A stretch of DNA of 44,601 nucleotides from Frankia nepalensis. GTDB lineage: Bacteria; Actinomycetota; Actinomycetes; Frankiales; Frankiaceae. Position numbers and translations under genes: made by a program. Location: NCBI RefSeq assembly GCF_016786325.1, contig NZ_JADWYU010000146.1, positions 1 through 44,601 of the forward strand, given 5' to 3'. The notes below the pieces were generated by a model. It worked only from the letters and a program-made list of their open reading frames with translations, had not been told where the DNA came from and did no database searches. Shown piece after piece: positions 1-7,872 of this stretch (positions are counted from its first letter, which is position 1; every line of letters begins with the position of its first letter).

Positions 1-90
1 GACGGCACCGGCTACGACGTCGTCCCCAACCCGGCCGGCACCGACGACGCCACCCGCAACCGCTGGTGCGGCCACCGGCTCGACCCGTAG
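1..90 (+). CDS. C-terminal end of an unidentified protein (partial)
   Basis: Frame 1 is open from the first base and ends at a TAG at 88-90, giving 29 residues that end in CGHRLDP. The segment is hydrophilic and rich in Asp, Pro and Asn, with one Cys and two Trp/Tyr. It is too short to assign a family. Codon third positions are strongly G/C like the real genes around it, which supports a coding tail rather than chance. It is followed by about 137 bases without a gene before the stop codon of the HxlR regulator on the other strand. Confidence 0.45.
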   Translation, partial: DGTGYDVVPNPAGTDDATRNRWCGHRLDP

Positions 91-227
91 GCCGCCGGCC
101 GGGCCCGTCAGCGGACCGATGTCCCGCGGCGGCCGGCCGATCGGCCGATCCTCACGACGTGGCCGTCGCCTTCGAGAAGGCGACGGCCACGCCCGGCGTC
201 CGGCCGCCAGATCGGCGCCGGATTCCC

Positions 228-641
228 CTACCCGGTCGGTTCCGCCGCGTCGAAGTGGAGCCGGGATTTCGTGACGTAGTCGCGGTGCTCGTCGGCCCAC
301 TGGATGAGGGCGCGCACCGGGGCGCAGAGGGTCTCGCCGACCGCGGTGAGCGTGTAGTCGACCCGGGGCGGCGAGCTGGGCGTCACGGTGCGATGCACCA
401 GGCCGTCACGCTCCAGGCTCCGCAGGGTCACCGTGAGCATCCGCTGCGAGATGCCGTCGATCGCCCGGTGCAGTTCGGAGTAACGCCTCGGCCCGGCGGC
501 GAGCAGGTTCATGACGAGGACGCTCCACTTGTCGCCGACCCGGTCGAGGATGTCGCGCAGCTGGCACATGGGGTGCTCGTCGCCGACCGGCCCACGCACC
601 TGGATGTGCGGTACGCAGCTCAAAGTGCCGTCTTCCGTCAT
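228..641 (-). CDS. HxlR family winged-helix transcriptional regulator
   Basis: A 137-residue protein with the HxlR layout: a short N-terminus with a Cys (HPMCQLRDIL), the family signature DRVGDKWSVLVMNLL, then RYSELHRAIDGISQRMLTVTLRSLERDGLV, the recognition helix and start of the wing. HxlR proteins are dimeric DNA-binding regulators, often of adjacent redox or quinone-stress genes, some sensing electrophiles through that Cys. The frame is open upstream to a GTG at 692 (154 aa), but the added residues do not look like family sequence, so the ATG at 641 is preferred. It is divergent from the MDR oxidoreductase at 891, its likely target. Confidence 0.85.
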   Translation of the reverse strand: MTEDGTLSCVPHIQVRGPVGDEHPMCQLRDILDRVGDKWSVLVMNLLAAGPRRYSELHRAIDGISQRMLTVTLRSLERDGLVHRTVTPSSPPRVDYTLTAVGETLCAPVRALIQWADEHRDYVTKSRLHFDAAEPTG

Positions 642-740
642 GCCCGGATCTTCGAACAGACTGCCGGCACGCACAAGAAGTAACCAGCGCACAGAAAGTG
701 TGGCCTCCCGCGGAGGCCCACCCGGGCGTGCCTGCGGGCG

Positions 741-755
741 TGATCAGGATGATCA
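741..755. promoter_or_regulatory. Candidate operator (paired TGATCA) between HxlR and MDR genes
   Basis: Two TGATCA hexamers, each a palindrome, are separated by 3 bases (TGATCAGGATGATCA). They lie in the roughly 250-base divergent region between the HxlR gene and the oxidoreductase at 891. HxlR proteins bind short dyads in such promoters, so this is a plausible operator. No convincing -10/-35 pair was recognised, so the assignment is tentative. Confidence 0.3.
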
Positions 756-890
756 ACGGCCCGCGCCGAGCCGGCCGGGGTGCTCGTCGCGGTCACCCCA
801 CCGGACCCGCGACGCCGTGCGGCCACATGGCCGGCCGTGCCGGCCACCTCGATGGCGCTGGTCAACACCGACCCGGTCAGGAGACCCACC

Positions 891-1832
891 ATGCGTGCTG
901 TGGCCTTTCCGCGCTTCGGCGCGGCGCCCGAGATCGTCGACCTGCCGGTTCCCGAGCCGGGCCCGGGCGAGGTGCTCGTCCGGGTGCGGGCCTCGTCGAT
1001 CAACGGCTTCGACCTCGGCGTTCTCGGCGGCTTTCTCAAGGGCGTGTACGAGTACGAGTTCCCGGTGGTGCTCGGCAAGGACTTCGCCGGAGTGGTGGCC
1101 GCCGTCGGCGCCGGGGTGAGCGCCGTGGACGTGGGCGACGAGGTGTTCGGCGTGGTGATGCGGCCGACCCTCGGACAGGGCGGGCTCGCCGAGTACGTGG
1201 TCGTGGGCGAGCAGTACGGCCTGGCCCCGGTCCCCGAGGGCCTCGACAGCGTCCGGGCGGCCGCGCTCGCCCTGGCCGGCACCGCGGCGCTGGGCGCGAT
1301 CGACGCGGTCGACCCGGGACCCGGGGACGTCATTCTTGTCTCGGGCGCGACCGGTGGCGTGGGCGCGTACGCGGTGCAGCTGGCCGCGGCGCGAGGAGCC
1401 AAGGTCATCGCCACGGCCAGGCCGGGACCCGAGGCCGCCTTCGTCGCCGCCCTGGGCGCGTCCTGGACCGTCGACTACGCCGATCTCGTGGCCGGGACGC
1501 GCGCGCTCGCGCCGCGGGGCGTGCGGGCCGCCCTGCACCTGGCCGGCGACGGTGCCAGCGTGGCGAGCCTGGTCGCTCCGGGTGGACGGTTCGCCTCCAC
1601 GCTGCACTTCACGCCGGAGGATCACGCCGAGCGGGATCTCAAGGCGACCGTCGTGCTCGCGGATCCCGCCGCGCCCGCTCTCACGGGCCTCGCCGCGCAG
1701 GTCGTCGACGGACGGCTGCGGGTACCGGTCGCCAGGACCTACCCGCTCGCCGAGGCCATCAGCGCCATCACCGACTTCACGGCCGGGGCCGTCGGCAAGC
1801 TCGTCGTCGCGGTGGAGGAGTCTCCTGCCTGA
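891..1832 (+). CDS. NADP-dependent zinc-free MDR oxidoreductase (quinone reductase-like)
   Basis: A 313-residue medium-chain dehydrogenase/reductase. It starts with the GroES-like fold (PEPGPGEVLVRVRASSINGFDL, then VLGKDFAGVVAAVG) and carries the Rossmann dinucleotide motif SGATGGVGAYAVQLA at about residues 148-162, typical of NADPH quinone oxidoreductases. No structural-zinc Cys cluster or catalytic-zinc ligands are seen. The ATG at 891 is chosen because GGAG lies about 7 bases upstream and homologues begin MRAVxF; upstream in-frame starts give non-family sequence. Expected reaction: NADPH-dependent reduction of a quinone or enone, in the cytoplasm. Probably controlled by the divergent HxlR. 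Confidence 0.85.
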   Translation: MRAVAFPRFGAAPEIVDLPVPEPGPGEVLVRVRASSINGFDLGVLGGFLKGVYEYEFPVVLGKDFAGVVAAVGAGVSAVDVGDEVFGVVMRPTLGQGGLAEYVVVGEQYGLAPVPEGLDSVRAAALALAGTAALGAIDAVDPGPGDVILVSGATGGVGAYAVQLAAARGAKVIATARPGPEAAFVAALGASWTVDYADLVAGTRALAPRGVRAALHLAGDGASVASLVAPGGRFASTLHFTPEDHAERDLKATVVLADPAAPALTGLAAQVVDGRLRVPVARTYPLAEAISAITDFTAGAVGKLVVAVEESPA

Positions 1833-1855
1833 ACCGAGCGGCCGCTGCCGGTGGA

Positions 1856-1899
1856 GACCTGATGAGCCCGCCCAAGCTGTCGGGCGGGCTCATCAGGTC
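1856..1899. terminator. Strong bidirectional hairpin terminator
   Basis: A perfect 18-bp inverted repeat (1856-1873 with 1882-1899) around the 8-base loop AAGCTGTC. It begins 24 bases after the MDR stop codon and about 46 bases beyond the stop of the convergent permease gene. No long T-run follows on either strand, as is common for actinobacterial terminators. Its position between convergent genes suggests it serves both. Confidence 0.8.
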
Positions 1900-1944
1900 A
1901 GCGGCGGCTGGCACGTCGGGCCGGGGCCGGCCCGGCGGGCTCGT

Positions 1945-2862
1945 TCAGGCGTCGTCCGGCAGCGCCCGGCCGAGCGCTCGCGGGGCACGGCCGCCGCGCG
2001 CGACGACGATGAGCGCGGCGAGCGTCACCAGATAGGGGAGCGCGGTCAGCACCTCGACCGGCACGATCTCCGTGTCGCCGGACTGGATCGCGACCGAGTC
2101 GAACAGCGCGAACACGCCGGCGCCGGCGAGCGCCCCCCAGGGCGACCAGCGGCCGATGATGACCGCGGCCAGCGCGACGTAGCCGCGTCCCGCGGTGACG
2201 TTGACGTCGAACGAGCCGAGATAGCCGACGGTGATGACCGCGCCGCCCAGGGCCGCGAGCGCGCCGCCGAGCGCGAGCGCCGCCGTCCGCGTCGCGCGGA
2301 CGCGGACGCCGCGCAGCGCCGCGCGGGCCGGGTCGTCGCCCGCGGCGCGCAGGGCGAGCCCCGCGCCGGTGCGCCGCAGCGTCCAGGCCAGCCCGACGGC
2401 CAGCGCGACCATCGCGTAGCTGAAGACCGACTGCTCGAAGAGCGCCGGTCCCACGAGGGGGATCTCCCGCAGGATCGGCACGTGGACGGTCGGCGCGAGC
2501 GGGATCTCGGGCGCGGCGGTGCCGGTGGGCCGCCACAGTTCGTACAGGTAGGTCGCCGCGCCGGTGGCGATCAGGGTGACGGACAGCCCGACGACCAGCT
2601 GGTTGGCGCGGCCCCAGAGGGTCGCCAGCGCCGTGACCAGGCCGAGGAACCCGCCGACCGCGACGGCGAGCGCGATGCCGGCGCCCCACCCCGCCTGGGA
2701 GGCTCCGTAGGCGCCGGCGAGCGCCCCGGCCAGCATCGTGCCCTCGATGCCGAGGTTGATCGTGCCGGATCGCTCGACGACCGCCTCCCCGAGCGCCGCC
2801 AGCGCGACCGGGGTCGCCAGCCGTACCGCGCCGGCCAGGATCAGCTCCACCTCCGTCACCAC
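1945..2862 (-). CDS. ABC importer permease, NupQ/YufQ type
   Basis: A 305-residue, very hydrophobic protein with about eight or nine membrane segments. Family marks of the second permease of BMP-dependent nucleoside importers include GEAVVERSGTINLGIEGTML near the N-terminus, GRANQLVVGLSVTLIA, and GLALRAAGDDPARAALRGV in the cytoplasmic coupling region. The start GTG at 2862 begins MVTEVEL. It is the last gene of the minus operon (binding protein, ATPase, SfnB-like enzyme, permease, permease), 30 bases after the NupP-like permease. It should form a heterodimeric channel with that protein. Confidence 0.85.
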   Translation of the reverse strand: MVTEVELILAGAVRLATPVALAALGEAVVERSGTINLGIEGTMLAGALAGAYGASQAGWGAGIALAVAVGGFLGLVTALATLWGRANQLVVGLSVTLIATGAATYLYELWRPTGTAAPEIPLAPTVHVPILREIPLVGPALFEQSVFSYAMVALAVGLAWTLRRTGAGLALRAAGDDPARAALRGVRVRATRTAALALGGALAALGGAVITVGYLGSFDVNVTAGRGYVALAAVIIGRWSPWGALAGAGVFALFDSVAIQSGDTEIVPVEVLTALPYLVTLAALIVVARGGRAPRALGRALPDDA

Positions 2863-2892
2863 GCCACCTCCGTCACCGCGCCGCCTCCATCG

Positions 2893-3984
2893 CTATGCCG
2901 CCTTCCCGCGCCGACGGCGGGCCTCGAAGCCGATCGCCACGAAGAACAGCGACAGGCCCTGGAGCACCGTCGCCAGGGAGGCCGGTACGCCGGTGTCGAT
3001 CTGCAGGCCGTCCGCGCCCGCGCCCAGCGCGCCGAAGACGAGCGCCGCGACGAGGATCCCCGCCGGCCGGAGCCCGCCGAGCAGCGCGACGAGCACGCCG
3101 TTGAACCCGAGGCCGCCGCTGACGCTCGGATAGAGGGTGCCGTCCACGCCGGCGACCTTGAGCCACCCGGCGAGCCCGGCGGCGGCGCCCGCGACCACCA
3201 TCGCGCCGACGATCGCCCGGCCGTGGCGTACCCCGGCCCGCGCGGCGAGCGCCGGGTTGGCGCCGAGCACCTCGTAGGCCAGCCCGCGCGGGGTGCGCAT
3301 CCACCACGCCAGCGCGGCGGCGGCCAGCGGCGCGGCCACGACACCCCAGTGCAGCCGGGTGCCCGTCAGCAGGTTGGGCAGCATCGCGGCGGCGGGCAGC
3401 GGGTCACTCTGCAGCGTCGCGTCACCCGTCGACGTGCCCAGCCAGGTCCGCAGCGAGTAGTTCACCAGCGCGAGCGCGACGTAGGTCAGCAGCAGCGTGG
3501 AGAGGATCTCGTTGACCTGGGCGCGCACGCGCAGCAGCGCCGGCAGGATCGCCCAGGCGCCGCCCGCGAGCGCGCCGGCCAGCGCGGCGGCCGGCAGGAG
3601 GACGACGGCGGGGGCGCCGTCACCGAGCCCGACCGCCGTCGCGGTGGCGGCCAGCGCGCCGACCGCGAGCTGGCCCTCCGCTCCGATGGTGAAGACGCCG
3701 GCCCGCAGCGCCGGTGCCACCCCGAGCGCGATGAGCGCGAGCGGAAGCGCGCGCACGAGCGTCTCGCCGAAGCCGTACCGGGAGCCGAACGCGCCGGTGA
3801 CGAGCGCCTCGTAGCCGTCGACCGGGTTGCTGCCGGCCACGCTCAGCAGCACACCGCCGAGCAGGACGGCGGCCAGGAGCGCGGCGGCGACCGCGCCGGC
3901 CGAGCGCGGGGAACGCGCGCGCGTCGGCGCGGAAGCCACCGGCGCGGGTGTCACCGGCGCGGGCGTCACGGGCGCGGGTGTCAC
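2893..3984 (-). CDS. ABC importer permease, NupP/YufP type
   Basis: A 363-residue permease with the family's long N-terminal helix (about residues 22-42), a periplasmic segment SNPVDGYEALVTGAFGS, GVFTIGAEGQLAVGALAAT and the MRTPRGLAYEVLGANPALAARAGV coupling region. It pairs with the NupQ-like permease downstream. The start is a GTG at 3984 that overlaps the TGA of the upstream acyl-CoA dehydrogenase-like gene (GTGA), implying translational coupling. The first 15 residues are three TPAPV-type units encoded by a 15-bp tandem repeat. Substrate specificity cannot be read from the sequence; classical members move purine or pyrimidine nucleosides, but the neighbours here are sulfur-acquisition enzymes. 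Confidence 0.85.
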   Translation of the reverse strand: MTPAPVTPAPVTPAPVASAPTRARSPRSAGAVAAALLAAVLLGGVLLSVAGSNPVDGYEALVTGAFGSRYGFGETLVRALPLALIALGVAPALRAGVFTIGAEGQLAVGALAATATAVGLGDGAPAVVLLPAAALAGALAGGAWAILPALLRVRAQVNEILSTLLLTYVALALVNYSLRTWLGTSTGDATLQSDPLPAAAMLPNLLTGTRLHWGVVAAPLAAAALAWWMRTPRGLAYEVLGANPALAARAGVRHGRAIVGAMVVAGAAAGLAGWLKVAGVDGTLYPSVSGGLGFNGVLVALLGGLRPAGILVAALVFGALGAGADGLQIDTGVPASLATVLQGLSLFFVAIGFEARRRRGKAA

Positions 3985-3985
3985 T
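3941..3985. repeat. 15-bp tandem repeat, three copies, at the start of the NupP-like gene
   Basis: Three near-identical 15-base units (3941-3955, 3956-3970, 3971-3985) differ at only two positions. They encode the N-terminal TPAPV repeats of the permease and reach the overlapping start/stop codons. The unit length is a multiple of three, so copy-number change would not break the frame. It could alter the length of the cytoplasmic N-terminus and several alternative GTG starts. Confidence 0.75.
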
Positions 3986-5291
3986 GGTACAGCCCCGGTT
4001 CGGGCTCCCAGCCCTCGAGCACGTGGCGCCCGATCTCGACGTGCTTCCAGGCGACCGGGTCGTGCAGCGAGAGCGTGCGCGCGTTGCGCCAGAAGCGGTC
4101 GAAGCCGAGCTCGCGCCGGGCGGATCGCGTGCCCATCAGCGCGAAGATCTCCGAGGTCGCGCGCACCGCGGCGCGGCTGGCCGTGGCCTTGGCGGCGTAG
4201 ATGGGCACCGCCAGCTGGGTGCGGTCGATCTGGCCCGCCTCGAACGCGTCGAGCAGGTCGCCCGTGGCGACGACGGCGGTGTAGGCGGCGACGAGGTCGG
4301 CGGTCAGCTCGCCGGCCAGCGCCCGCACGGTGGGGTCGCCCGACGCCCGCTCCGTCTCGGCCGACGGCCACGGCCGGCTGCGGTCGCGGACGAACGGCGC
4401 CGCCGCGCGCAGCGCGGCGATGCCGAGGCCGACCAGCTCGGCGGCGAAGCCGGCCTGGAAGCGCGGTCCCGAGTGGGGCATGAGCCCCGTGGCCAGCAGG
4501 CCGCCGAGCGCGGGCTCGACCTCCACGGCGGTGAAGGTGATGGTCCCGGACTCGGTGGCGCGCTGGCCGAGCGCGTCCCAGTCGTAGGCGATGCGCACCC
4601 CCGGCGCGTCCGGCGGCACCAGGAAGGTCTTGATGCCCGCCAGCGGGTCGGTCGCCCCGGCGACCGGGTCGAACGCGGCCACGGCGATCAGGTCCGAGCC
4701 GGCGGCGCCGGTCGTGTAGATCTTGGTCCCGTCGAGCACGTAGGACCCGTCGTCGCGGCGGTGCGCGAGTGTCGTCATCGGGCTGTCGACGCGCCGGCCG
4801 TTCTCCGCGGCGGCCAGCCCGATGACCTTGCGCTCGGTCGCGAGCAGCTCGCCCAGCCGGGTCCGCAGCCCCGGGTCCGCGGTGACGTGCAGCTCGCGCA
4901 CGGAGTCCTCGTGGACGCGGAAGATCTGCGCGACCGAGCTGTCGGCGACGGCCATGCGCACCTGTGCCTCGAGCGTCAGCCGGTGCGAGGCGGCGATGCC
5001 GCCGAGGTCGCGCGGCAGCGAGGCGGACGTGATGCCCGTCGGCCGCAGCGCGGCGATGGACGACGTCGGGTACCGACCGCGCGCGTCGTGCTCGGCGGCG
5101 GCCGGCTCCACCTGCTCGTCGAGCACGACCTGCAGCCGGTCCAGGACGTCGTGCTCCTCGGCGCTCAGCCGGGGCGACGGGAACGCGCGGTCGAGCAGGC
5201 CGCGCGCCGCGGCCGCGGCCGGGGTGGCGACGGGCGTGGCAGAGGGCGTGGCAGAGGGCGGGGTGGGGGCGGGCGAGGGGGAGGCGGTCAT
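3981..5291 (-). CDS. Acyl-CoA dehydrogenase-like flavoprotein, SfnB/DszC family (1)
   Basis: A 436-residue protein with the acyl-CoA dehydrogenase fold: helical N-domain, middle beta domain (DGTKIYTTGAAGSDLIAV, GQRATESGTITF) and C-terminal helical domain ending FWRNARTLSLHDPVAWKHVE. That ending is typical of the SfnB/DszC group, which uses reduced flavin in sulfur assimilation rather than oxidising acyl-CoA. The usual catalytic Glu of fatty acyl-CoA dehydrogenases is not apparent. The ATG at 5291 overlaps the ATPase stop (ATGA), and the TGA at 3981-3983 overlaps the permease GTG, so it is embedded inside the transporter operon. The first 28 residues are a low-complexity Ala/Thr/Pro/Ser tail. 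Confidence 0.85.
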   Translation of the reverse strand: MTASPSPAPTPPSATPSATPVATPAAAAARGLLDRAFPSPRLSAEEHDVLDRLQVVLDEQVEPAAAEHDARGRYPTSSIAALRPTGITSASLPRDLGGIAASHRLTLEAQVRMAVADSSVAQIFRVHEDSVRELHVTADPGLRTRLGELLATERKVIGLAAAENGRRVDSPMTTLAHRRDDGSYVLDGTKIYTTGAAGSDLIAVAAFDPVAGATDPLAGIKTFLVPPDAPGVRIAYDWDALGQRATESGTITFTAVEVEPALGGLLATGLMPHSGPRFQAGFAAELVGLGIAALRAAAPFVRDRSRPWPSAETERASGDPTVRALAGELTADLVAAYTAVVATGDLLDAFEAGQIDRTQLAVPIYAAKATASRAAVRATSEIFALMGTRSARRELGFDRFWRNARTLSLHDPVAWKHVEIGRHVLEGWEPEPGLYQ

Positions 5292-6757
5292 GGGTCGGAC
5301 TCCGCGAGGGGATGGCCGGCCATCGCGCGCCCGAGGCGGGCGGCGTCCGGCCGGTCGTCGGTGGTGAACGTGTCGGTGATCCGCCCGGCGCTGAGGACCA
5401 GCACGCGGTCGGCGATGGTCAGGACCTCGTCGAGGTCCGTCGACAGGACTATGACCGCGGCGCCGTCGGCGGCCGCGGCGCGCAGGTCGTCGCGGATCGC
5501 GGTCGCGGCGCGCAGGTCGAGCCCCTGCGTGGGACCGTGCGCGACGACCACGCTCGGCCCGGCGGCGAGCTCGCGCCCGACGAGCAGCTTCTGCTGGTTG
5601 CCGCCGGAGAGCGCCCCCGCGGGCAGGGCCGGGTCGCGCGGCCGCACGTCGAAGCGCTCGAACAGCGCCCGCGCCCGGGTCCGCTCGGCGCGCCGGTCGC
5701 GGAGGCCGGTCCAGCGGCGGCGCAGCGACCGGTCGCGCAGCGTCGCGAGCAGGATCGCGTTGTCGGTGCCCGGCAGCGCCGGGACGAGGCCGTCGGCCCG
5801 GCGCTCGGGGACGTAGGCGACGCCGGCGGCCACGGCGGCCCACGGGTCGCCGCCGATCGGCACGCCGTCGACGGCGACCGTCCCCCGCTCGGGCGCGCGC
5901 AGGCCCGCGAGGACCTGGGCGAGGAAGTGCTGGCCGCTGCCGGCGACGCCCGCGACGCCGACGATCTCGCCGGCCCGCGCGGCGAGGCGGATGCCGGCGA
6001 GCGGGCCGGCGTCCACGCCGTCGACGACGAGCCGTTCCCGCCCCGGCTCGGGACGGGTGACCGTGGCGGCGGACGGGACCTCGCCCACCATGTGGACGGC
6101 GAGCGTGTCGGCGTCCAGCTCGTCGACGCGGCCGTGGTGCACGCGGCGCCCGCCGCGCAGGACCGTCACCCGGTCGGCGGCGCCGAGCGCCTCGCCCACC
6201 CGGTGGGTGACGAGGACGACCGCGCCGCCGCCGGCCGCGATCCCGCGCAGCGCGCCGACGAGCCGCTCCACCTCGGCGGGCCCGAGGCTGGAGGTCGGCT
6301 CGTCGACGATCAGCACGCGCGCGCCGAGGGCGAGCGCGAGGCCGAGCTCGCCGAGCTGCTGCTCGGGCAGGCTCAGCCGGTCGGTCGGGACGTCGGCGGG
6401 CGGCGCGACGCCGAGGCGCGCCGCGGCGTCGGCGAGCCGCGCCCGCGCCTCGCCCGCCGAGAAGCGGCCGAGCCCTCGGCCGAGCGCGACGTGCTCCACC
6501 AGCGAGAGCGCCCCGACCAGGGACAGGGTCTGCGGCACCAGGGCGACCGACGCGGCGCGGCGCACCTCGCCGGCGTCGGGCGCCGTGGCGCCGGCGAGGA
6601 TCCGGGCCAGCGTCGACTTGCCGGCGCCGTTCTCGCCGACGACGGCGTGCACCTCGCTGGCGAGCACGGCGAAGTCGACGCCGTCGAGCGCCACGGTCGA
6701 CCCGTAGCGCCTGACCACGGCGTCGGCCGCGAGCAGGACCTCGCCGGCGGCGGTCAC
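5288..6757 (-). CDS. ABC importer ATP-binding protein, tandem NBD (NupO/YufO type)
   Basis: A 489-residue protein with two nucleotide-binding domains. NBD1 has Walker A GENGAGKST (about residues 41-49), a modified signature LSLPEQQLGELGLA and Walker B VLIVDEPTSSLG. NBD2 has the degenerate P-loop usual for this family (GVAGVAGSGQHFLAQVLAGL, lacking GKS/T), a canonical LSGGNQQK signature and HGPTQGLD where most relatives have PTRGLD. It powers the two permeases at 1945-3984. The GTG at 6757 overlaps the stop codon of the BMP lipoprotein (GTGA), and its own stop overlaps the next ATG. Confidence 0.88.
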   Translation of the reverse strand: MTAAGEVLLAADAVVRRYGSTVALDGVDFAVLASEVHAVVGENGAGKSTLARILAGATAPDAGEVRRAASVALVPQTLSLVGALSLVEHVALGRGLGRFSAGEARARLADAAARLGVAPPADVPTDRLSLPEQQLGELGLALALGARVLIVDEPTSSLGPAEVERLVGALRGIAAGGGAVVLVTHRVGEALGAADRVTVLRGGRRVHHGRVDELDADTLAVHMVGEVPSAATVTRPEPGRERLVVDGVDAGPLAGIRLAARAGEIVGVAGVAGSGQHFLAQVLAGLRAPERGTVAVDGVPIGGDPWAAVAAGVAYVPERRADGLVPALPGTDNAILLATLRDRSLRRRWTGLRDRRAERTRARALFERFDVRPRDPALPAGALSGGNQQKLLVGRELAAGPSVVVAHGPTQGLDLRAATAIRDDLRAAAADGAAVIVLSTDLDEVLTIADRVLVLSAGRITDTFTTDDRPDAARLGRAMAGHPLAESDP

Positions 6758-7785
6758 GAGAAGTCGGGGAGCTTCAGCTCGCCCGACGCGAGCTGCGCGG
6801 AGAGCTCGTCGACCTTCGCCTGCAGGTCGGCGGGGACGCCGGGGGCGGCCGCCGCGTTCACCGGGTCGATGCCGATCTCCTTGTTGGCCAGGGTGCCGAC
6901 CTCGAACCGCTTGCCGAACGTCCCGGCGGCCAGCCGGTCGAGGTAGCCGGTGTAGACCGGGGTGAAGTTGAGGTTCGCCGAGGTGATGTTGACCTCCTTG
7001 GCGGCGGCGCTGCCCGCGACGGCGGTGCCGACCGTCGGGACGCCGGCCTGCTGGGCCGCCGGCGCGACGCCGTTGCCCTCGGCCGTGTTGGCGAAGACGA
7101 GCTGCGCGCCGCCCGCGACCAGGCCGCGCACGGCCTCCTGCTCCTTCTGCGCCGAGTAGAACTCGCCGGTGAAGACCGACTCGGTCGTCGCGGACGGGTT
7201 GGTCGCCTTCAGCCCTTCGAGGAAGCCCTTCAGCGCGGTCTGCACGAACGGGATGTCGGGCCCGCTGACGATCCCGACCTTGGTGACGTCCTTGACGGAG
7301 CCGGCGACGACGCCGCCCACGTAGCCGAACTGGCCGAAGTCGTAGGTCCAGCCCTCGACGTTGGGCAGCAGCTTCTGCTCCAGCGTGTTGTCCCCGGTGG
7401 TGGCGAAGTGGACGTCGGGGAACTGGGCGGCGACCTTGAGCACCGACGCCGACAGGTCGATGCCGTGGCCGATGATCAGGTCGAAGTCGCGGCTGGCGAA
7501 CTGGCGCAGGACCGGCTCGGCGGCGTTGGGGTCGCTGAGCTGCTGGCGGACCTGCAGCGTGATCCGGCCCTCGGACTCCAGCTTCTGCAGGGCCTGGGCG
7601 GCCCACTGGTTGAAGCCGCCGTCGTTGGTGAGGCCGCTGGTGAGCAACGCGACATTCAGCGGCGCGGCGTCGCCGGAGGCGGCGGGCGCGGATCCGTCCT
7701 CGTCGCTCGATCCGCACGCCGCCATGGCGATCATGGCTACGGGCAGGAGGATTGCGGCCAGCAGGCCGCGCAGGGATCTGGGCAC
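6754..7785 (-). CDS. BMP family substrate-binding lipoprotein
   Basis: A 343-residue exported lipoprotein with a positively charged N-terminus, a hydrophobic stretch and the lipobox MAAC, giving lipidation at Cys24, followed by an acidic/Ser linker. The body matches the BMP/Med family: LNVALLTSGLTNDGGFNQWA, FDLIIGHGIDLS, VGIVSGPDIPFVQTALKGF and VFANTAEGNGVAPAAQQAGV. Family members bind nucleosides or related ligands at the cell surface. It is the first gene of the minus operon, starting at a GTG, with an 87-base divergent promoter shared with the monooxygenase operon. That context suggests the ligand is an organosulfur compound or a heteroatom-containing nucleoside-like molecule; this is inference. 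Confidence 0.87.
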   Translation of the reverse strand: MPRSLRGLLAAILLPVAMIAMAACGSSDEDGSAPAASGDAAPLNVALLTSGLTNDGGFNQWAAQALQKLESEGRITLQVRQQLSDPNAAEPVLRQFASRDFDLIIGHGIDLSASVLKVAAQFPDVHFATTGDNTLEQKLLPNVEGWTYDFGQFGYVGGVVAGSVKDVTKVGIVSGPDIPFVQTALKGFLEGLKATNPSATTESVFTGEFYSAQKEQEAVRGLVAGGAQLVFANTAEGNGVAPAAQQAGVPTVGTAVAGSAAAKEVNITSANLNFTPVYTGYLDRLAAGTFGKRFEVGTLANKEIGIDPVNAAAAPGVPADLQAKVDELSAQLASGELKLPDFS

Positions 7786-7872
7786 CGGGGTTCGTCCTCT
7801 GGTCGTGGGTACGGCGTTCGGGTCGAGCGGGGAGAAACCTACCTTAACCAGCGGTTTTGTAGAGTTTCCCGC
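7786..7872. promoter_or_regulatory. Divergent promoter of the organosulfur island
   Basis: The 87 bases between the divergent operons include a relatively AT-richer core, with AAACC at 7835-7839 and GGTTT at 7853-7857 as a 5-bp dyad, and AACC-AGC-GGTT nested inside. A TAGAGT at 7860-7865 sits 7 bases before the GTG at 7873, so the plus operon may be transcribed as a leaderless mRNA. No good -35 was found. A regulator binding the dyad could control both operons. Confidence 0.4.

Noticed and set aside
1336..4200. A 954-residue open frame on the plus strand
   Set aside because: It runs antisense through two permease genes and has Arg/Asp/Gln-rich composition typical of the reverse frames of high-GC genes, with no domain.
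3981..5843. Longer 620-residue version of the SfnB-like gene
   Set aside because: The extra N-terminus is the out-of-frame reading of the ATPase gene; the ATG at 5291 in an ATGA overlap is the natural start.
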